From: Diaminobutyricibacter sp049994905 | GTDB taxonomy: Bacteria > Actinomycetota > Actinomycetes > Actinomycetales > Microbacteriaceae | Assembly (NCBI RefSeq): GCF_049994905.1 | Contig: NZ_CP188258.1 | Location: 2,046,001 to 2,110,000 of the forward strand | Direction: 5' to 3' | DNA: 64,000 bases | In this document: piece after piece, positions 32,331-41,510 of the stretch | Layout of the letters: each line of letters opens with the position of its first letter | Position numbering within the stretch: the stretch's first letter is position 1 | The notes under the pieces: model-generated | Seen by the model: the letters and a program-made list of their open reading frames with translations, nothing else | Told to the model about the DNA's origin: nothing | Database searches by the model: none | Program-made: the position numbers and the translations under genes

Positions 32331-33073
32331 TCAACTTCGTCGCGGCGTTTGCGTGGCTCGGGGACCCCGCCCACTGGGTCGGACCCGACGGGATCCCGAC
32401 ACGGATGTGGGAACACATCTGGTACTCCGGACTGACTCTCCTGATCGCTGCCGTGATCGCCATCCCGATCGGACTCGCGATCGGGCACACCGGTCGCGGC
32501 CGGGGGATCGCCGTTTCGATCTCGGGCGCGCTCCGGGCGATTCCCACGCTCGGTCTCGTCGTCTTCCTCGCACTCGAACTCGGTGGACTCGACATCACGT
32601 CGCCCCTGATCGCCCTCACCATCCTCGCGATCCCACCGGTGCTCGCCGGGGCGTACGCCGGCGTCGATGCGGTGGACAAGGGCACCGTCGATGCCGCGCG
32701 TGCAATGGGGATGACCGAGCTCCAGGTGCTCCGCAAAGTCGAACTCCCGCTCGCGCTCCCGCTGCTGATCGGCGGGCTCCGGTCCGCGATGCTTCAGGTC
32801 ATCGCCACGTGGACGGTTGCAGCGTTCCTGCCCGTCGGCGGCCTCGGCCGGTACCTGATCGACGGATTATCGATTCGCGCCTACGACGAGATGCTTGCGG
32901 GGTCGATTCTGGTCGTCGCCCTCGCGCTGGTGACCGACGGTGTCTTCGCGATCATCCAGCGACTGGTGGTACCTCGCGGGGTCATCGTGTCCCGCGTCAC
33001 AGATGTCCGTGTGAAGACCTCACGTCCTCGCGCGGTGGTAGGTGTGCCCATTCAGGAAAGCACCACCGAGTAG
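32327..33073 (+). CDS. Compatible-solute ABC transporter permease (OpuCD-like)
   Basis: Second permease, 248 residues from the ATG at 32327 (MINFVAAFAWLGDPAHW). Membrane segments include LTLLIAAVIAIPIGLAIG and LGLVVFLALELGG. The coupling loop reads VDAARAMGMTELQVLRKVELPLALPLLIGG, and GLGRYLIDGLSIRAYDEMLAGSILV follows. Upstream codons in the same frame overlap the first permease and are not used. The substrate-binding protein gene follows after 21 bases. Confidence 0.92.
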   Translation: MINFVAAFAWLGDPAHWVGPDGIPTRMWEHIWYSGLTLLIAAVIAIPIGLAIGHTGRGRGIAVSISGALRAIPTLGLVVFLALELGGLDITSPLIALTILAIPPVLAGAYAGVDAVDKGTVDAARAMGMTELQVLRKVELPLALPLLIGGLRSAMLQVIATWTVAAFLPVGGLGRYLIDGLSIRAYDEMLAGSILVVALALVTDGVFAIIQRLVVPRGVIVSRVTDVRVKTSRPRAVVGVPIQESTTE

Positions 33074-33094
33074 AGAAAGAGAAAAGGAAGAATC

Positions 33095-34021
33095 ATGTTT
33101 GCATCAAGAAGAGGCCGCATCGCCGCAGGCGTGCTCGCCGCGGGGGCCCTGCTCGCCCTCAGCGCGTGCTCGTCCGGCAATGCGCTTGACAGCGGCAGCA
33201 CCTCCTCGAGCTCCGCCGGAACCATCACGGTCGGGTCTGCTGCGTTCGGCGAATCCCAGATCGTCGCAGAGATCTACGCTCAGGCGCTCGAAGCGAAGGG
33301 GGTCAAGGTCACCCGCAACCTCAGCATCGGCCAGCGCGACGTCTATCTCGCCGCTCTCAAGGACGGGTCGATCGACCTGATACCCGAGTACAGCGGGAAC
33401 CTGCTCCAGTTCTACGACAAGACGGCCAAGGCGCAGTCCAGCGACGACGTCTACGCGGCCCTCAAGACGGCGCTGCCGGCCGGGTTCGAGGTGCTCGACC
33501 AGTCGCAGGCGCAGGACGCCGACTCGTACAACGTCACCAAGGCGTTCTCCGAGAAGTACAACGTGAAATCCCTGGCCGACCTCGCTGCCGCGAAGGTCGC
33601 GCTCACGGTCGCCGCGAACCCTGAGTTCGCTACCCGGCCTTACGGGATTCCCGGGCTCAAGAGCCAGTACGGCGTGACGGCTGCATTGAAGCCGATCAAC
33701 GACAGCGGCGGTCCGGCCACGGTCGATGCGCTGAAGAGCGGCGCGGTACAGCTTGCCGACATCTACACGACGACACCAGCCATCAAGGACAACGGCTTCG
33801 TGACGCTGGAGGACCCGAAGCACATGATCCTCGCCCAGAACGTGCTCCCGCTGATCAACTCGAAGAAGGTGACCAGCACGGTCAAGGACGTCCTGAACAA
33901 GGTGTCCGCGGCGCTGACCACCGCCGACCTGATCGAGCTGAACAGCGAGAACCAGGGTGCCCAGAAGGTTTCGCCTGCTGACGCTGCCAAGAAGTGGCTC
34001 TCCGACCACAATCTCGGCTGA
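33095..34021 (+). CDS. Compatible-solute substrate-binding lipoprotein (OpuCC-like)
   Basis: 308-residue extracellular binding protein for glycine betaine, choline or a related solute. It has a basic N-terminus and lipobox LSAC (Cys25), then a Ser-rich linker. The QAT-type (OpuAC) fold follows: ITVGSAAFGESQIVAEIYAQ, LDLIPEYSGNLLQFY-like text (IDLIPEYSGNLLQFY), NPEFATRPYGIPGLKSQYG and QLADIYTTTPAIKDNGFV. The ATG follows AGAAAAGGAAG. It completes the ATPase–permease–permease–binding protein operon, and a terminator comes directly after it. Confidence 0.93.
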   Translation: MFASRRGRIAAGVLAAGALLALSACSSGNALDSGSTSSSSAGTITVGSAAFGESQIVAEIYAQALEAKGVKVTRNLSIGQRDVYLAALKDGSIDLIPEYSGNLLQFYDKTAKAQSSDDVYAALKTALPAGFEVLDQSQAQDADSYNVTKAFSEKYNVKSLADLAAAKVALTVAANPEFATRPYGIPGLKSQYGVTAALKPINDSGGPATVDALKSGAVQLADIYTTTPAIKDNGFVTLEDPKHMILAQNVLPLINSKKVTSTVKDVLNKVSAALTTADLIELNSENQGAQKVSPADAAKKWLSDHNLG

Positions 34022-34035
34022 CGAGCGACCGACGA

Positions 34036-34070
34036 AGGGCGGCGATCCGGTTCATCCGGGTCGCCGCCCT
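34036..34070 (+). terminator. Terminator after the compatible-solute operon
   Basis: AGGGCGGCGA (34036–34045) pairs with TCGCCGCCCT (34061–34070), with an inner CCGG–TTCAT–CCGG hairpin. It is followed by TCCTGATGTC. It separates the operon from the convergent TetR gene. Confidence 0.7.
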
Positions 34071-34090
34071 TCCTGATGTCAGGCTCCCTG

Positions 34091-34687
34091 TCAGGCGGGA
34101 TCCGCCGCGATCGGGCGGATCCTGCCGATCAGGGACCAGAAGTATTCGAGCGCGGCGGCCATGTCGGCTGTGTCGTCGAGCATCCACTGCACCTGCATGC
34201 CGTCTGCGACGGCGATCGTCAGCCGTGCGACTTCACGGGCGTCCAGCCCAGGGTCGAGTTCACCCGAGCGTTGGGCCGCAGCAATGTACTGCGCGAGCTG
34301 GTCGATGAAGAACCGGTAGCGCCCGACGAAATAGTCGTGGCCCGGATGGCTCTCATCGGCGGCCTCGGCCGAAATCGTCGCATACAGGTGTACGAGCCCC
34401 GGCACCTCCGCGTTGTGCCGCATCGCGTCGACCATCCCCTGGAACGGGTCGGCCTGGTCGGTGACGGCGCTCATGTCCGCCTCGTCGCGCTTGCGGAGGA
34501 CTTCAGCGAAGAGTTCCTCCTTCGAGCTGAAGTGGTGGAGCAGACCGGCCTGGCTCAGGCCGACCGCCTCGGCGATCTCCCTCAGCGACGCTCGGCGGTA
34601 GCCGCGCTCGGCGAACACCTCGAGTGCGGTCGTCAGGATCTCTTCGCGCTTGGCGAGTCCCTTGGCGTACGAGCCCTTCTTCGGCAT
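34091..34687 (-). CDS. TetR-family regulator, divergent from cydABDC
   Basis: 198-residue repressor. The helix-turn-helix is EILTTALEVFAERGYRRASL, then REIAEAVGLSQAGLLHHFSSKEELF. The C-terminal domain has an acidic segment (DESHPGHDYFVGRYRFFID), and the rest is not recognisable. I start at the ATG at 34687 (MPKKGSYAK); a TAGCAT box lies seven bases before it on this strand. An 8-5-8 inverted repeat in the shared region before cydA is a good candidate operator. It probably controls the bd oxidase operon, in response to an unknown signal. Confidence 0.85.
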   Translation of the reverse strand: MPKKGSYAKGLAKREEILTTALEVFAERGYRRASLREIAEAVGLSQAGLLHHFSSKEELFAEVLRKRDEADMSAVTDQADPFQGMVDAMRHNAEVPGLVHLYATISAEAADESHPGHDYFVGRYRFFIDQLAQYIAAAQRSGELDPGLDAREVARLTIAVADGMQVQWMLDDTADMAAALEYFWSLIGRIRPIAADPA

Positions 34688-34751
34688 GGACCTGATGCTA
34701 CTGGCAACGCGACGCCCGGCATCGGATTGGGCCCGGCGGCGGGCCCGTTGG

Positions 34752-34782
34752 TAGGTTGGTTGCGGACGCCACGAGCGTCCGC
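34752..34782 (+). promoter_or_regulatory. cydA promoter element and TetR-type operator
   Basis: TAGGTT at 34752–34757 is a possible -10 for cydA. Directly after it GCGGACGC (34762–34769) and GCGTCCGC (34775–34782) form a perfect inverted repeat with a five-base spacer. This 21-base size suits a TetR dimer, and binding here would block elongation from the cydA promoter. It could instead be only a leader hairpin. Confidence 0.5.
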
Positions 34783-34862
34783 CTCCACAGGAATGACCAT
34801 CCTGCCCGGAAGCTCTGTCGATGATGCGGCCGAGGTTCGGCTGTGTTCCTGAGGAGTACCGC

Positions 34863-36275
34863 GTGAACGATGCACTGGACGCCCTTCTGCTGGCTCGCTG
34901 GCAGTTCGGACTGACCACCATCTACCATTTCCTGTTCGTGCCGATCACGATCGGCATGGCATCGACGGTGGCGATCTTCCAGACGGCGTGGTTCCGCACC
35001 GGCAAGGTGCATTACCTGCAGCTGACGCACTTCTTCGGGAAGATCTTCCTGATCAACTTCGCGATGGGTGTCGTCACAGGCATCGTCCAGGAGTTCCAGT
35101 TCGGAATGAACTGGTCGGACTACTCCCGTTTCGTCGGAGACGTCTTCGGAGCCCCTCTCGCACTCGAAGGCCTGGCGGCGTTCTTCCTCGAAGCGACCTT
35201 CATCGGATTGTGGATCTTCGGGTGGAGCAGGCTGCCGCGCGGAGTCCACCTCGCAACGATCTGGGCGACGGCCGTCGGCACGATCCTCTCGGCCTATTTC
35301 ATCATTGCGGCGAACGCCTTCATGCAGTGGCCGGTCGGCTTCACCCTCAACGACGCGCGTGGACGGGCCGAACTCACCGACATCTGGGCGCTTCTGACGA
35401 ACAAGGTCGCCCTCGCCGCGTTCCCGCACACGCTCGTCGCGTGCTTCATGGTCGCTGCCGGCCTCGTGATCACCATCGCGGCCTGGCACCTGTCGCGGGG
35501 GCGCAATCTCGACACGATGCGGCCGGCGCTGAAGTTCGGCCTCTGGACCATGGTCGTCGCCGGCGTGCTGACGGTCATCACCGGCGACCAGCTCGGACTG
35601 GTGATGGTGGAGACGCAGCCCATGAAGATGGCGGCGGCAGAAGCGCTTTACCACACCGCCACCGGAGCCGACGCGTCGTTCTCGATCTTCACGTGGGGCA
35701 CACCGGACGGCGTGCACGAACTCTTCTCCATCCGAATCCCGTACCTGTTGTCATTGCTGTCGACCCACTCGCTGGACGGCACCGTCGAGGGCATCAACCA
35801 ATTGCAGGCGCAGTACGTGCAGCTCTACGGACCCGGTGACTACACCCCGGTCATCTGGGTCACGTACTGGGCGTTCCGGTGGATGATCGGCCTCGGCGCT
35901 CTGCACGTCCTGGTCGCGGTCGTCGGGCTCTGGGTCACCCGCAAGGGCCGTCTCCCGAAGCAACGGTGGGTCTGGAAGGTCGCGATCTGGGCGTTCCCGC
36001 TCTCGCTGGGTGCCATGATCATGGGCTGGATCTTCACCGAGATGGGCCGACAACCGTGGATCGTCTTCAGTCTGATGAAGACCTCCAACGGGGTCTCGCC
36101 GGGCGTCACCGGCCTGACCGTGCTCATCTCGCTGATCGCGTTCACGCTCATCTACGGCATCCTCGCGGTCGTCGAGTTCCGCCTCGTCAAACGTGCGGCG
36201 CAGAAGGGTCCCGACCCTGTCGAGGACCACCAGGACGAGTCGGGCGAAGTCGCCCCGCTGACGACGGTCTACTAG
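34863..36275 (+). CDS. cydA: Cytochrome bd ubiquinol/menaquinol oxidase subunit I
   Basis: Catalytic subunit of the bd-type oxidase, which reduces oxygen to water in the membrane with high affinity. The 470-residue protein begins at GTG 34863, after GAGGAG. The heme ligand His22 is in TTIYHFLFVP, a Glu-rich heme region is in FFLEATFIGLWIFGW, and the conserved GWIFTEMGRQPW marks the family. The length, about 50 residues shorter than E. coli CydA, fits a short quinol-binding Q-loop. It is the first gene of cydABDC, regulated probably by the divergent TetR. Confidence 0.96.
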   Translation: MNDALDALLLARWQFGLTTIYHFLFVPITIGMASTVAIFQTAWFRTGKVHYLQLTHFFGKIFLINFAMGVVTGIVQEFQFGMNWSDYSRFVGDVFGAPLALEGLAAFFLEATFIGLWIFGWSRLPRGVHLATIWATAVGTILSAYFIIAANAFMQWPVGFTLNDARGRAELTDIWALLTNKVALAAFPHTLVACFMVAAGLVITIAAWHLSRGRNLDTMRPALKFGLWTMVVAGVLTVITGDQLGLVMVETQPMKMAAAEALYHTATGADASFSIFTWGTPDGVHELFSIRIPYLLSLLSTHSLDGTVEGINQLQAQYVQLYGPGDYTPVIWVTYWAFRWMIGLGALHVLVAVVGLWVTRKGRLPKQRWVWKVAIWAFPLSLGAMIMGWIFTEMGRQPWIVFSLMKTSNGVSPGVTGLTVLISLIAFTLIYGILAVVEFRLVKRAAQKGPDPVEDHQDESGEVAPLTTVY

Positions 36276-36284
36276 GAGCACGTG

Positions 36285-37301
36285 ATGGATCTGACAATTC
36301 TCTGGTTCTGGATCGTCGCCGGTCTCTTCGTCGGCTACTTCGTTCTCGACGGCTTCGATTTCGGCGTCGGTATGGCATTGCCTTTTCTCGGCAAGGACGA
36401 CGTCGACCGCCGGGTGATGATCAACACCATCGGTCCCGTGTGGGATCTCAACGAGACGTGGCTGATCGTCGCGGGCGCCTGCCTCTTCGCCGCCTTCCCC
36501 GAGTGGTACGCCACCCTTTTCAGCGGGTTCTACCTCGCCCTCCTCCTGATTCTGCTCGCACTGATCGTGCGCGGTGTGTCGTTCGAGTACCGGCACCAGC
36601 GACCGGATTCGCGCTGGAAGGCCTGGTTCGACGGGATGATCATCGTCGGTTCCGTTGTTCCCGCACTCCTGTGGGGGGTCGCTTTCGCCAACATCGTCCA
36701 GGGAGTTGCTCTCGATGCACATCACGACTACACGGGAACGCTTTTCGACCTGCTCAATCCCTACGCGCTGCTCGGCGGGCTGACCACCCTTCTGCTCTTC
36801 TTCACCCACGGCGTGGTGTTCGTCTCGCTCAAGACAGAGGGCGACATCCGCCACCGTGCACAGCGGCTCGCGTCCCGTTCGGGCATCCTCACGATCGTGG
36901 TCGCTGCCGCCTTCCTCCTGTGGACCGGCATCGCACACTTCAGCGTGGCGTTCGTCATCCTCACTCTGCTGGCAGCGGTGAGCCTGATCGTCGCCTGGCT
37001 GGCGAACCGGCGGGGCGCCGAGGGCTGGTCGTTCCTGTTCATGGCCCTGACGATCGCATTCGCCGTGGTCTCGCTGTTCGCCAACCTCTTCCCGAACGTC
37101 ATGCCGGCGACCGATCCCGCCAACAGCCTGACGATCGCGAACGCATCGAGCACGACGTACACCCTGACCGTGATGAGCTGGACGGCCCTGATCTTCCTGC
37201 CGCTCGTTGTGCTCTACCAGGGCTGGACGTACTGGATCTTCCGCAAGCGTCTCTCCCGGGCGAGCATCCCGGCGGATGCTGCGGAGACCGTGGTCGGCTG
37301 A
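36285..37301 (+). CDS. cydB: Cytochrome bd oxidase subunit II
   Basis: 338-residue integral membrane partner of CydA. It begins MDLTILWFWIVAGLFVGYFV and contains LDGFDFGVGMALPFLG and GPVWDLNETWLIVAGACLFAAFP, hallmark CydB motifs. About eight membrane segments are present. AGGAG lies six bases before the ATG at 36285; the GTG at 36282 is less suited. It follows cydA by nine bases and precedes cydD by four. Confidence 0.96.
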   Translation: MDLTILWFWIVAGLFVGYFVLDGFDFGVGMALPFLGKDDVDRRVMINTIGPVWDLNETWLIVAGACLFAAFPEWYATLFSGFYLALLLILLALIVRGVSFEYRHQRPDSRWKAWFDGMIIVGSVVPALLWGVAFANIVQGVALDAHHDYTGTLFDLLNPYALLGGLTTLLLFFTHGVVFVSLKTEGDIRHRAQRLASRSGILTIVVAAAFLLWTGIAHFSVAFVILTLLAAVSLIVAWLANRRGAEGWSFLFMALTIAFAVVSLFANLFPNVMPATDPANSLTIANASSTTYTLTVMSWTALIFLPLVVLYQGWTYWIFRKRLSRASIPADAAETVVG

Positions 37302-37305
37302 GCAC

Positions 37306-38955
37306 GTGCGACCCCTCGATCGGCGGCTTCTCGCTTACGCGTCGGCGGCGCGCGCGACGCTCGCCCTCGGTGCCGTCATCGCGCTGGCACAGACGGTGTG
37401 TATCGTCGCGTTCGCGTGGATTGTCACGCAGGTGATCGTTCGCGCGATCGCCGGGGACGGCATCCGGCAATTGAGCGGCCTCCTCACCGCCCTCGCCATA
37501 GTCATCGCCGTTCGGGGGCTGCTTCTCTGGCTCGCCGATCTCACGGCGACCCGGGGCGGCGCCAGCTCGATCGGCCAGCTGAGGGCGGCCCTGCTGGCAG
37601 CGATCGCACGCCTCGGACCTTCCTGGCTCGCGTCGCGCAGCACCGCGGAGGTGACCCTGACCGCTGGCCACGGACTGGACGCACTCGACGGCTATTTCAC
37701 CCGCTACCTGCCGCAACTGATCATGACGGCCGTTGCCACCCCGTTGATCGTCGTGGTCATGCTGATCAGCGATCCCACCAGCGGCGTGATCGTCATCGTG
37801 ACCCTCCCGCTCATCCCGCTGTTCATGGTGCTCGTCGGCTGGGCGACCCAGACCGCCCAGCAGCGCCAGTGGGCGACGCTCGGCAGGCTTTCGCGCGCAT
37901 TCCTCGACGTCGTCAACGGTCTCTCCACCCTCAAGCTGTTCGGCAGGCAGCACCGCCAGGCCGAGCGGATCCGAGCGATCAGCGAGGAATACCGGGTGCG
38001 CACGATGCGCGTGCTGCGCGTCTCGTTCCTCAGCGGCTTCGTGCTCGAGTTGTGCGCGAGCCTGTCGGTCGCGGTCGTCGCCGTCGAAGTGGGCCTTCGC
38101 CTGCTGTCCGGCGACCTCACGCTCGGCATCGGTTTGTTCGTCCTGCTCCTCGCGCCGGAAGCCTTCCTCCCTGTGCGTAACGTCGGCAGCCGGTACCACG
38201 ACGCGACCGAAGGAATCGCCGCCTCGGAAGACGCGTTCGCGATCCTGGACGAGGATCGTGCCGGCGTCGCCGACATCTCCCGGCGGATGCCTGTGCTCGA
38301 TCCCGCATTTGCGCGCGGTACCGTCGTCTTCGAGTCGGTCTCGATCGACTACGCCGGCATCGGCGGGGTGCGCGAGATCACCGCCCGGTTCGAGCCGGGG
38401 TCGCTGACCGTGCTGGCCGGTCCGAGCGGCGCAGGAAAATCGAGCCTGCTTGCCGCGCTGCTCGGTTTCACTGCATACGACGGCGACATCCGTCTCGGTG
38501 GGCACGAGCATCCGTCCAGGCAGCGCGCCACGAACGACTTCGTCTCCTGGGCAGGACAGCAGCCGGGCCTCGCCGCAGGGACCATCGCCGAGAACGTCGC
38601 GCTCGGCACCGACGCCTACAGCGAGGAGCGGGTCGTGACGGCTCTCGCGACGGCCGCCGCCGACGAGCTCGCACCGGGCACTCTCCTGGGAGTCGGCGGG
38701 TCGGGATTGTCGGGCGGCCAGGCGCAGCGGGTCGCCGTCGCGCGTGCGATCTACCGGATGCTGGAACGGGACTGCCCGGTGCTGGTGCTCGACGAGCCCA
38801 CGTCCGCCCTCGACGACATCACGGAGGCCCGGGTCGTTGAGGAGCTGCGCGCGGTCGCGTCCGGTGGACGCACCGTCATCGTCGTCTCCCATCGCGCTGC
38901 GGTGATCGACGCGGCCGACGCCGTCGTCGCAGTGGGGGAGCTGAGCCATGCGTGA
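37306..38955 (+). CDS. cydD: Thiol reductant ABC exporter subunit CydD
   Basis: Half-transporter that with CydC exports glutathione-like or cysteine thiols and is needed to assemble bd oxidase. The 549-residue protein has an N-terminal six-helix membrane domain (residues 1 to about 300) and an ATPase domain with Walker A GPSGAGKSS, the signature LSGGQAQR and Walker B VLVLDEPTSALDD. The start is GTG at 37306. Coding-strand text in PEAFLPVRNVGSRYHDATEG is typical of CydD. Its stop overlaps the cydC start by eight bases. Confidence 0.94.
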   Translation: MRPLDRRLLAYASAARATLALGAVIALAQTVCIVAFAWIVTQVIVRAIAGDGIRQLSGLLTALAIVIAVRGLLLWLADLTATRGGASSIGQLRAALLAAIARLGPSWLASRSTAEVTLTAGHGLDALDGYFTRYLPQLIMTAVATPLIVVVMLISDPTSGVIVIVTLPLIPLFMVLVGWATQTAQQRQWATLGRLSRAFLDVVNGLSTLKLFGRQHRQAERIRAISEEYRVRTMRVLRVSFLSGFVLELCASLSVAVVAVEVGLRLLSGDLTLGIGLFVLLLAPEAFLPVRNVGSRYHDATEGIAASEDAFAILDEDRAGVADISRRMPVLDPAFARGTVVFESVSIDYAGIGGVREITARFEPGSLTVLAGPSGAGKSSLLAALLGFTAYDGDIRLGGHEHPSRQRATNDFVSWAGQQPGLAAGTIAENVALGTDAYSEERVVTALATAAADELAPGTLLGVGGSGLSGGQAQRVAVARAIYRMLERDCPVLVLDEPTSALDDITEARVVEELRAVASGGRTVIVVSHRAAVIDAADAVVAVGELSHA

Positions 38956-40654
38956 CGCCCGGGTCCGGGCCATTCTCCGCGGGTCGCAGCCGCCACTGCG
39001 GCAGATCTGGCCCGCCGTGGCGTTCGGTGTGCTGAGCGCGGGCTCAGCGGTCGCCCTGCTGGCGGTGTCGGCCTGGCTCATCACGCGTGCATCCGAACAG
39101 CCGTCGCTCATCTACATCTCGGTCGCAGTGGTCGGGGTGCGGGCCTTCGCCCTCGGCCGTGCCGCCTTCCGATACCTTGAACGGCTGGTCGGACACGATG
39201 CTGCGTTCCGGCAACTCGCGTCGATTCGCGCCGGCATGGTGGACACGATCGTGCCGCTCGCACCCGACGGGCTCGGCACCACACGCCGCGGGGACCTTCT
39301 CTCCGCGCTGGCGGACGACGTCGACGAGCTCCAGAACCGCTCCCTCCGCGTGGTCCAGCCCCTGGTGACTGCAGCGATCGTGTCGGTCGTCACCGTCGTC
39401 GGCCTAGCGATACTGCTGCCTGCCGACGCGCTCATCCTCGCGATCGCACTCGTTCTCGCTGGACTCGTCGGTACCCTCGTGAACGGTTCCGTGGCATCGA
39501 AGGCGCAACGGCTGATCGCTCCGCTCCGGGCGGAGCTCAACGATCGTGTGCTCGATCTCATCGGAAACCTCCCGGTTCTCACTGCGTTCGGAGCGCTCGA
39601 GGAGGCGAACGGACGGGCGGTCGCAGCGGGCGCGGCCCTGACCCGCGCCATCCGTTCGCGCGCATCCGGTGCCGCGCTGACCGCCGGGGTCGTCTCGGTG
39701 CTCGCGGGCGCGGCCACGGTCGGTGCCTTCTTCGTGGCCATCCCGGCACTCGAAGCGCAGCGACTCGACGCTCCGACCCTGGCAGTGCTCGCCCTCGTGC
39801 CCCTGGCGATCTTCGAGGTCTTCGGTATGGTGCCACTCGCGCTGAGCGCGCGACGACAGGTCGTGGCGAGTGCAGAGCGCATCGCCGGGACCATTCCGGT
39901 GGGCATCCCGGCCGGCATCCCGGTGGATGGCGTGGACTCGAGCCCGCTGCCGGCCACGACCGGCGACGATCCTGTTCTCGTGCTCGACCGGGTCACAGCG
40001 CACTGGCCCGGTTCGACCCAGCCGATCCTCCACGACGTGTCCCTGCGCCTGGGGCGAGGCGAGCGGATGGTGATCGAAGGGCCGACCGGGGCGGGCAAGA
40101 CCGCGCTCGCCCACGTGCTCATCCGCTTCATCGACTACGGCGGCAGTTATCGTGTCTCCGGCGTCGAGGCACGAGACCTCGCCCAGGACGACGTGCGCAC
40201 CCTCGTCGGGCTCTGTGAGCAGCAGCCATACCTGTTCGACTCCGACATCCGGCAGAACCTGCTGTTCGCGCGCGACACCGCCACCGATGCCGACCTCGAA
40301 GCCGTGCTCGGGCGGGTCGGCCTCGCCGACTGGCTGCACGAACGGGGCGGCCTCGACGCCAGGGTCGGGGAGCGGGGCTCGCTCGTCTCCGGCGGCCAGG
40401 CGCAGCGTATCGCCCTCGCCAGGGCACTGCTCGCGGACGTCTCCGTGCTCATCGTCGACGAGCCGACGGCGAACGTGGATCTCGATGTCGCCGACCGGAT
40501 CGTTCGCGACATCGTCACGGTCGCCGCGGCGGCGGGCGCAGCCGTCATCCTGATCTCGCACGTCGCCGTTCCGTCAGAGCTGGTCGACCAACGGGTGCGG
40601 ATGGAGGACGGACGCCTTCGGCCGGTCAGTCCAGAGGGCGTGTCAGCGCTGTGA
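38948..40654 (+). CDS. cydC: Thiol reductant ABC exporter subunit CydC
   Basis: 568-residue partner of CydD. The membrane domain shows AWLITRASEQPSLIYISVAVVGVRAFALGRA-type text (I give its core: RASEQPSLIYISVAVVG). The ATPase domain has Walker A GPTGAGKT, the signature SGGQAQR and Walker B VLIVDEPTANVD. It ends the cydABDC operon. The last 29 bases overlap the 3' end of the convergent pabC-like gene, so the two transcripts are complementary there. Confidence 0.94.
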   Translation: MRDARVRAILRGSQPPLRQIWPAVAFGVLSAGSAVALLAVSAWLITRASEQPSLIYISVAVVGVRAFALGRAAFRYLERLVGHDAAFRQLASIRAGMVDTIVPLAPDGLGTTRRGDLLSALADDVDELQNRSLRVVQPLVTAAIVSVVTVVGLAILLPADALILAIALVLAGLVGTLVNGSVASKAQRLIAPLRAELNDRVLDLIGNLPVLTAFGALEEANGRAVAAGAALTRAIRSRASGAALTAGVVSVLAGAATVGAFFVAIPALEAQRLDAPTLAVLALVPLAIFEVFGMVPLALSARRQVVASAERIAGTIPVGIPAGIPVDGVDSSPLPATTGDDPVLVLDRVTAHWPGSTQPILHDVSLRLGRGERMVIEGPTGAGKTALAHVLIRFIDYGGSYRVSGVEARDLAQDDVRTLVGLCEQQPYLFDSDIRQNLLFARDTATDADLEAVLGRVGLADWLHERGGLDARVGERGSLVSGGQAQRIALARALLADVSVLIVDEPTANVDLDVADRIVRDIVTVAAAAGAAVILISHVAVPSELVDQRVRMEDGRLRPVSPEGVSAL

Positions 40655-41429
40655 GCCGGGGCCGCCAGCGGGCGGCGTGTCGTCCATCGGCGTCCAGCTC
40701 GGGTCCGCCGATCCAGGACCGGACCACGCGAATGCCGTGGAGCGCGTTCACCGCCCACACTTCGCATCCGGTGAGATCCTCGGGCGTCGCCTCCTCCTCG
40801 CCGACCTGCGCGCCGATCGCGGCAGCCACAGTCATGATCGAGCGTGCGGTGACGCTCGGGATGCGCGGCAGCCACGATGGAGGAACCAGCAGCCGGCCAT
40901 CCCGCCACCACATCAGGCTGCTGGTCGAGCCCTCCGAGACGAGCCCGCCGTCGAGGATGACCGCCTCGCGCGCGCCGGAACGCTGGGCTTCCTGACGCAG
41001 GCGCAGCATCGACCCGAGGTCCGGCCCCTTGATCGTCGGCTCGGTTCGGGGGTCGGGCCCATGGTGCGTTGCCACGACGACCGACTGCTGCAATTCGGGG
41101 GCCGACCGAAGCCGGAAATGCAGCTGGTAGGCGCCATCGTGCGACGAGACCTCGAGGCGGGGGAACCAGTCGGCCTCGCGCGGCACCAGCTGGAGGGCAT
41201 CCCCGAAGAACGCGTCGAGTTCCCGTTCGTCGGGATACCCACGAGCGATCGCGGACTCGATGAAGCGGCTGCGGTGCACTCCGACCGCCAGCGCGCGGCC
41301 GTCGCTCACCAGGAAGGAGTCGGCGACCTCGAGACGTGTAGCGAAGAGTTCGCAGTCCTCGAGCAGGCGGAGGGAACCTTCGTGCCAGTCGAAGAGCGCA
41401 GAGATCTCGCTCGTACCATTTTCGCTCAT
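40626..41429 (-). CDS. pabC: Aminodeoxychorismate lyase-like class IV aminotransferase
   Basis: PLP enzyme that converts aminodeoxychorismate to p-aminobenzoate for folate, or a related branched-chain or D-amino acid aminotransferase. The PLP Lys is probably in PTIKGPDLG, followed by DGGLVSEGSTSSLMWW with the conserved Glu and TARSIMTVAA. The 267-residue protein begins at ATG 41429, nine bases after AAGGAGGG. Its position divergent from pabB supports the PabC assignment. It overlaps cydC at the 3' end. Confidence 0.8.
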   Translation of the reverse strand: MSENGTSEISALFDWHEGSLRLLEDCELFATRLEVADSFLVSDGRALAVGVHRSRFIESAIARGYPDERELDAFFGDALQLVPREADWFPRLEVSSHDGAYQLHFRLRSAPELQQSVVVATHHGPDPRTEPTIKGPDLGSMLRLRQEAQRSGAREAVILDGGLVSEGSTSSLMWWRDGRLLVPPSWLPRIPSVTARSIMTVAAAIGAQVGEEEATPEDLTGCEVWAVNALHGIRVVRSWIGGPELDADGRHAARWRPRLTALTRPLD

Positions 41430-41498
41430 TCGCACATCCCTCCTTCGCGTCTGGCCACCCGCCGCTGTGTAGCCGCCCGGCTGCGGCCCGAGCCGCTC

Positions 41499-41505
41499 TA
41501 GGCTA
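41499..41505. promoter_or_regulatory. Overlapping divergent -10 elements of pabB and pabC
   Basis: On the plus strand TAGGCT (41499–41504) is six bases before the pabB GTG. On the minus strand TAGCCT (41505–41500) covers almost the same bases and faces pabC. The two polymerases could not sit there together, so expression of the two genes may be mutually exclusive at any moment. Confidence 0.45.
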
Positions 41506-41510
41506 GTACG

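Noticed and set aside
37099..39111. A 670-codon minus-strand open frame opposite cydB and cydD
   Set aside because: The plus-strand genes have family motifs and good spacing; the antisense text is Arg/Asp/Gly/His-rich without domains.
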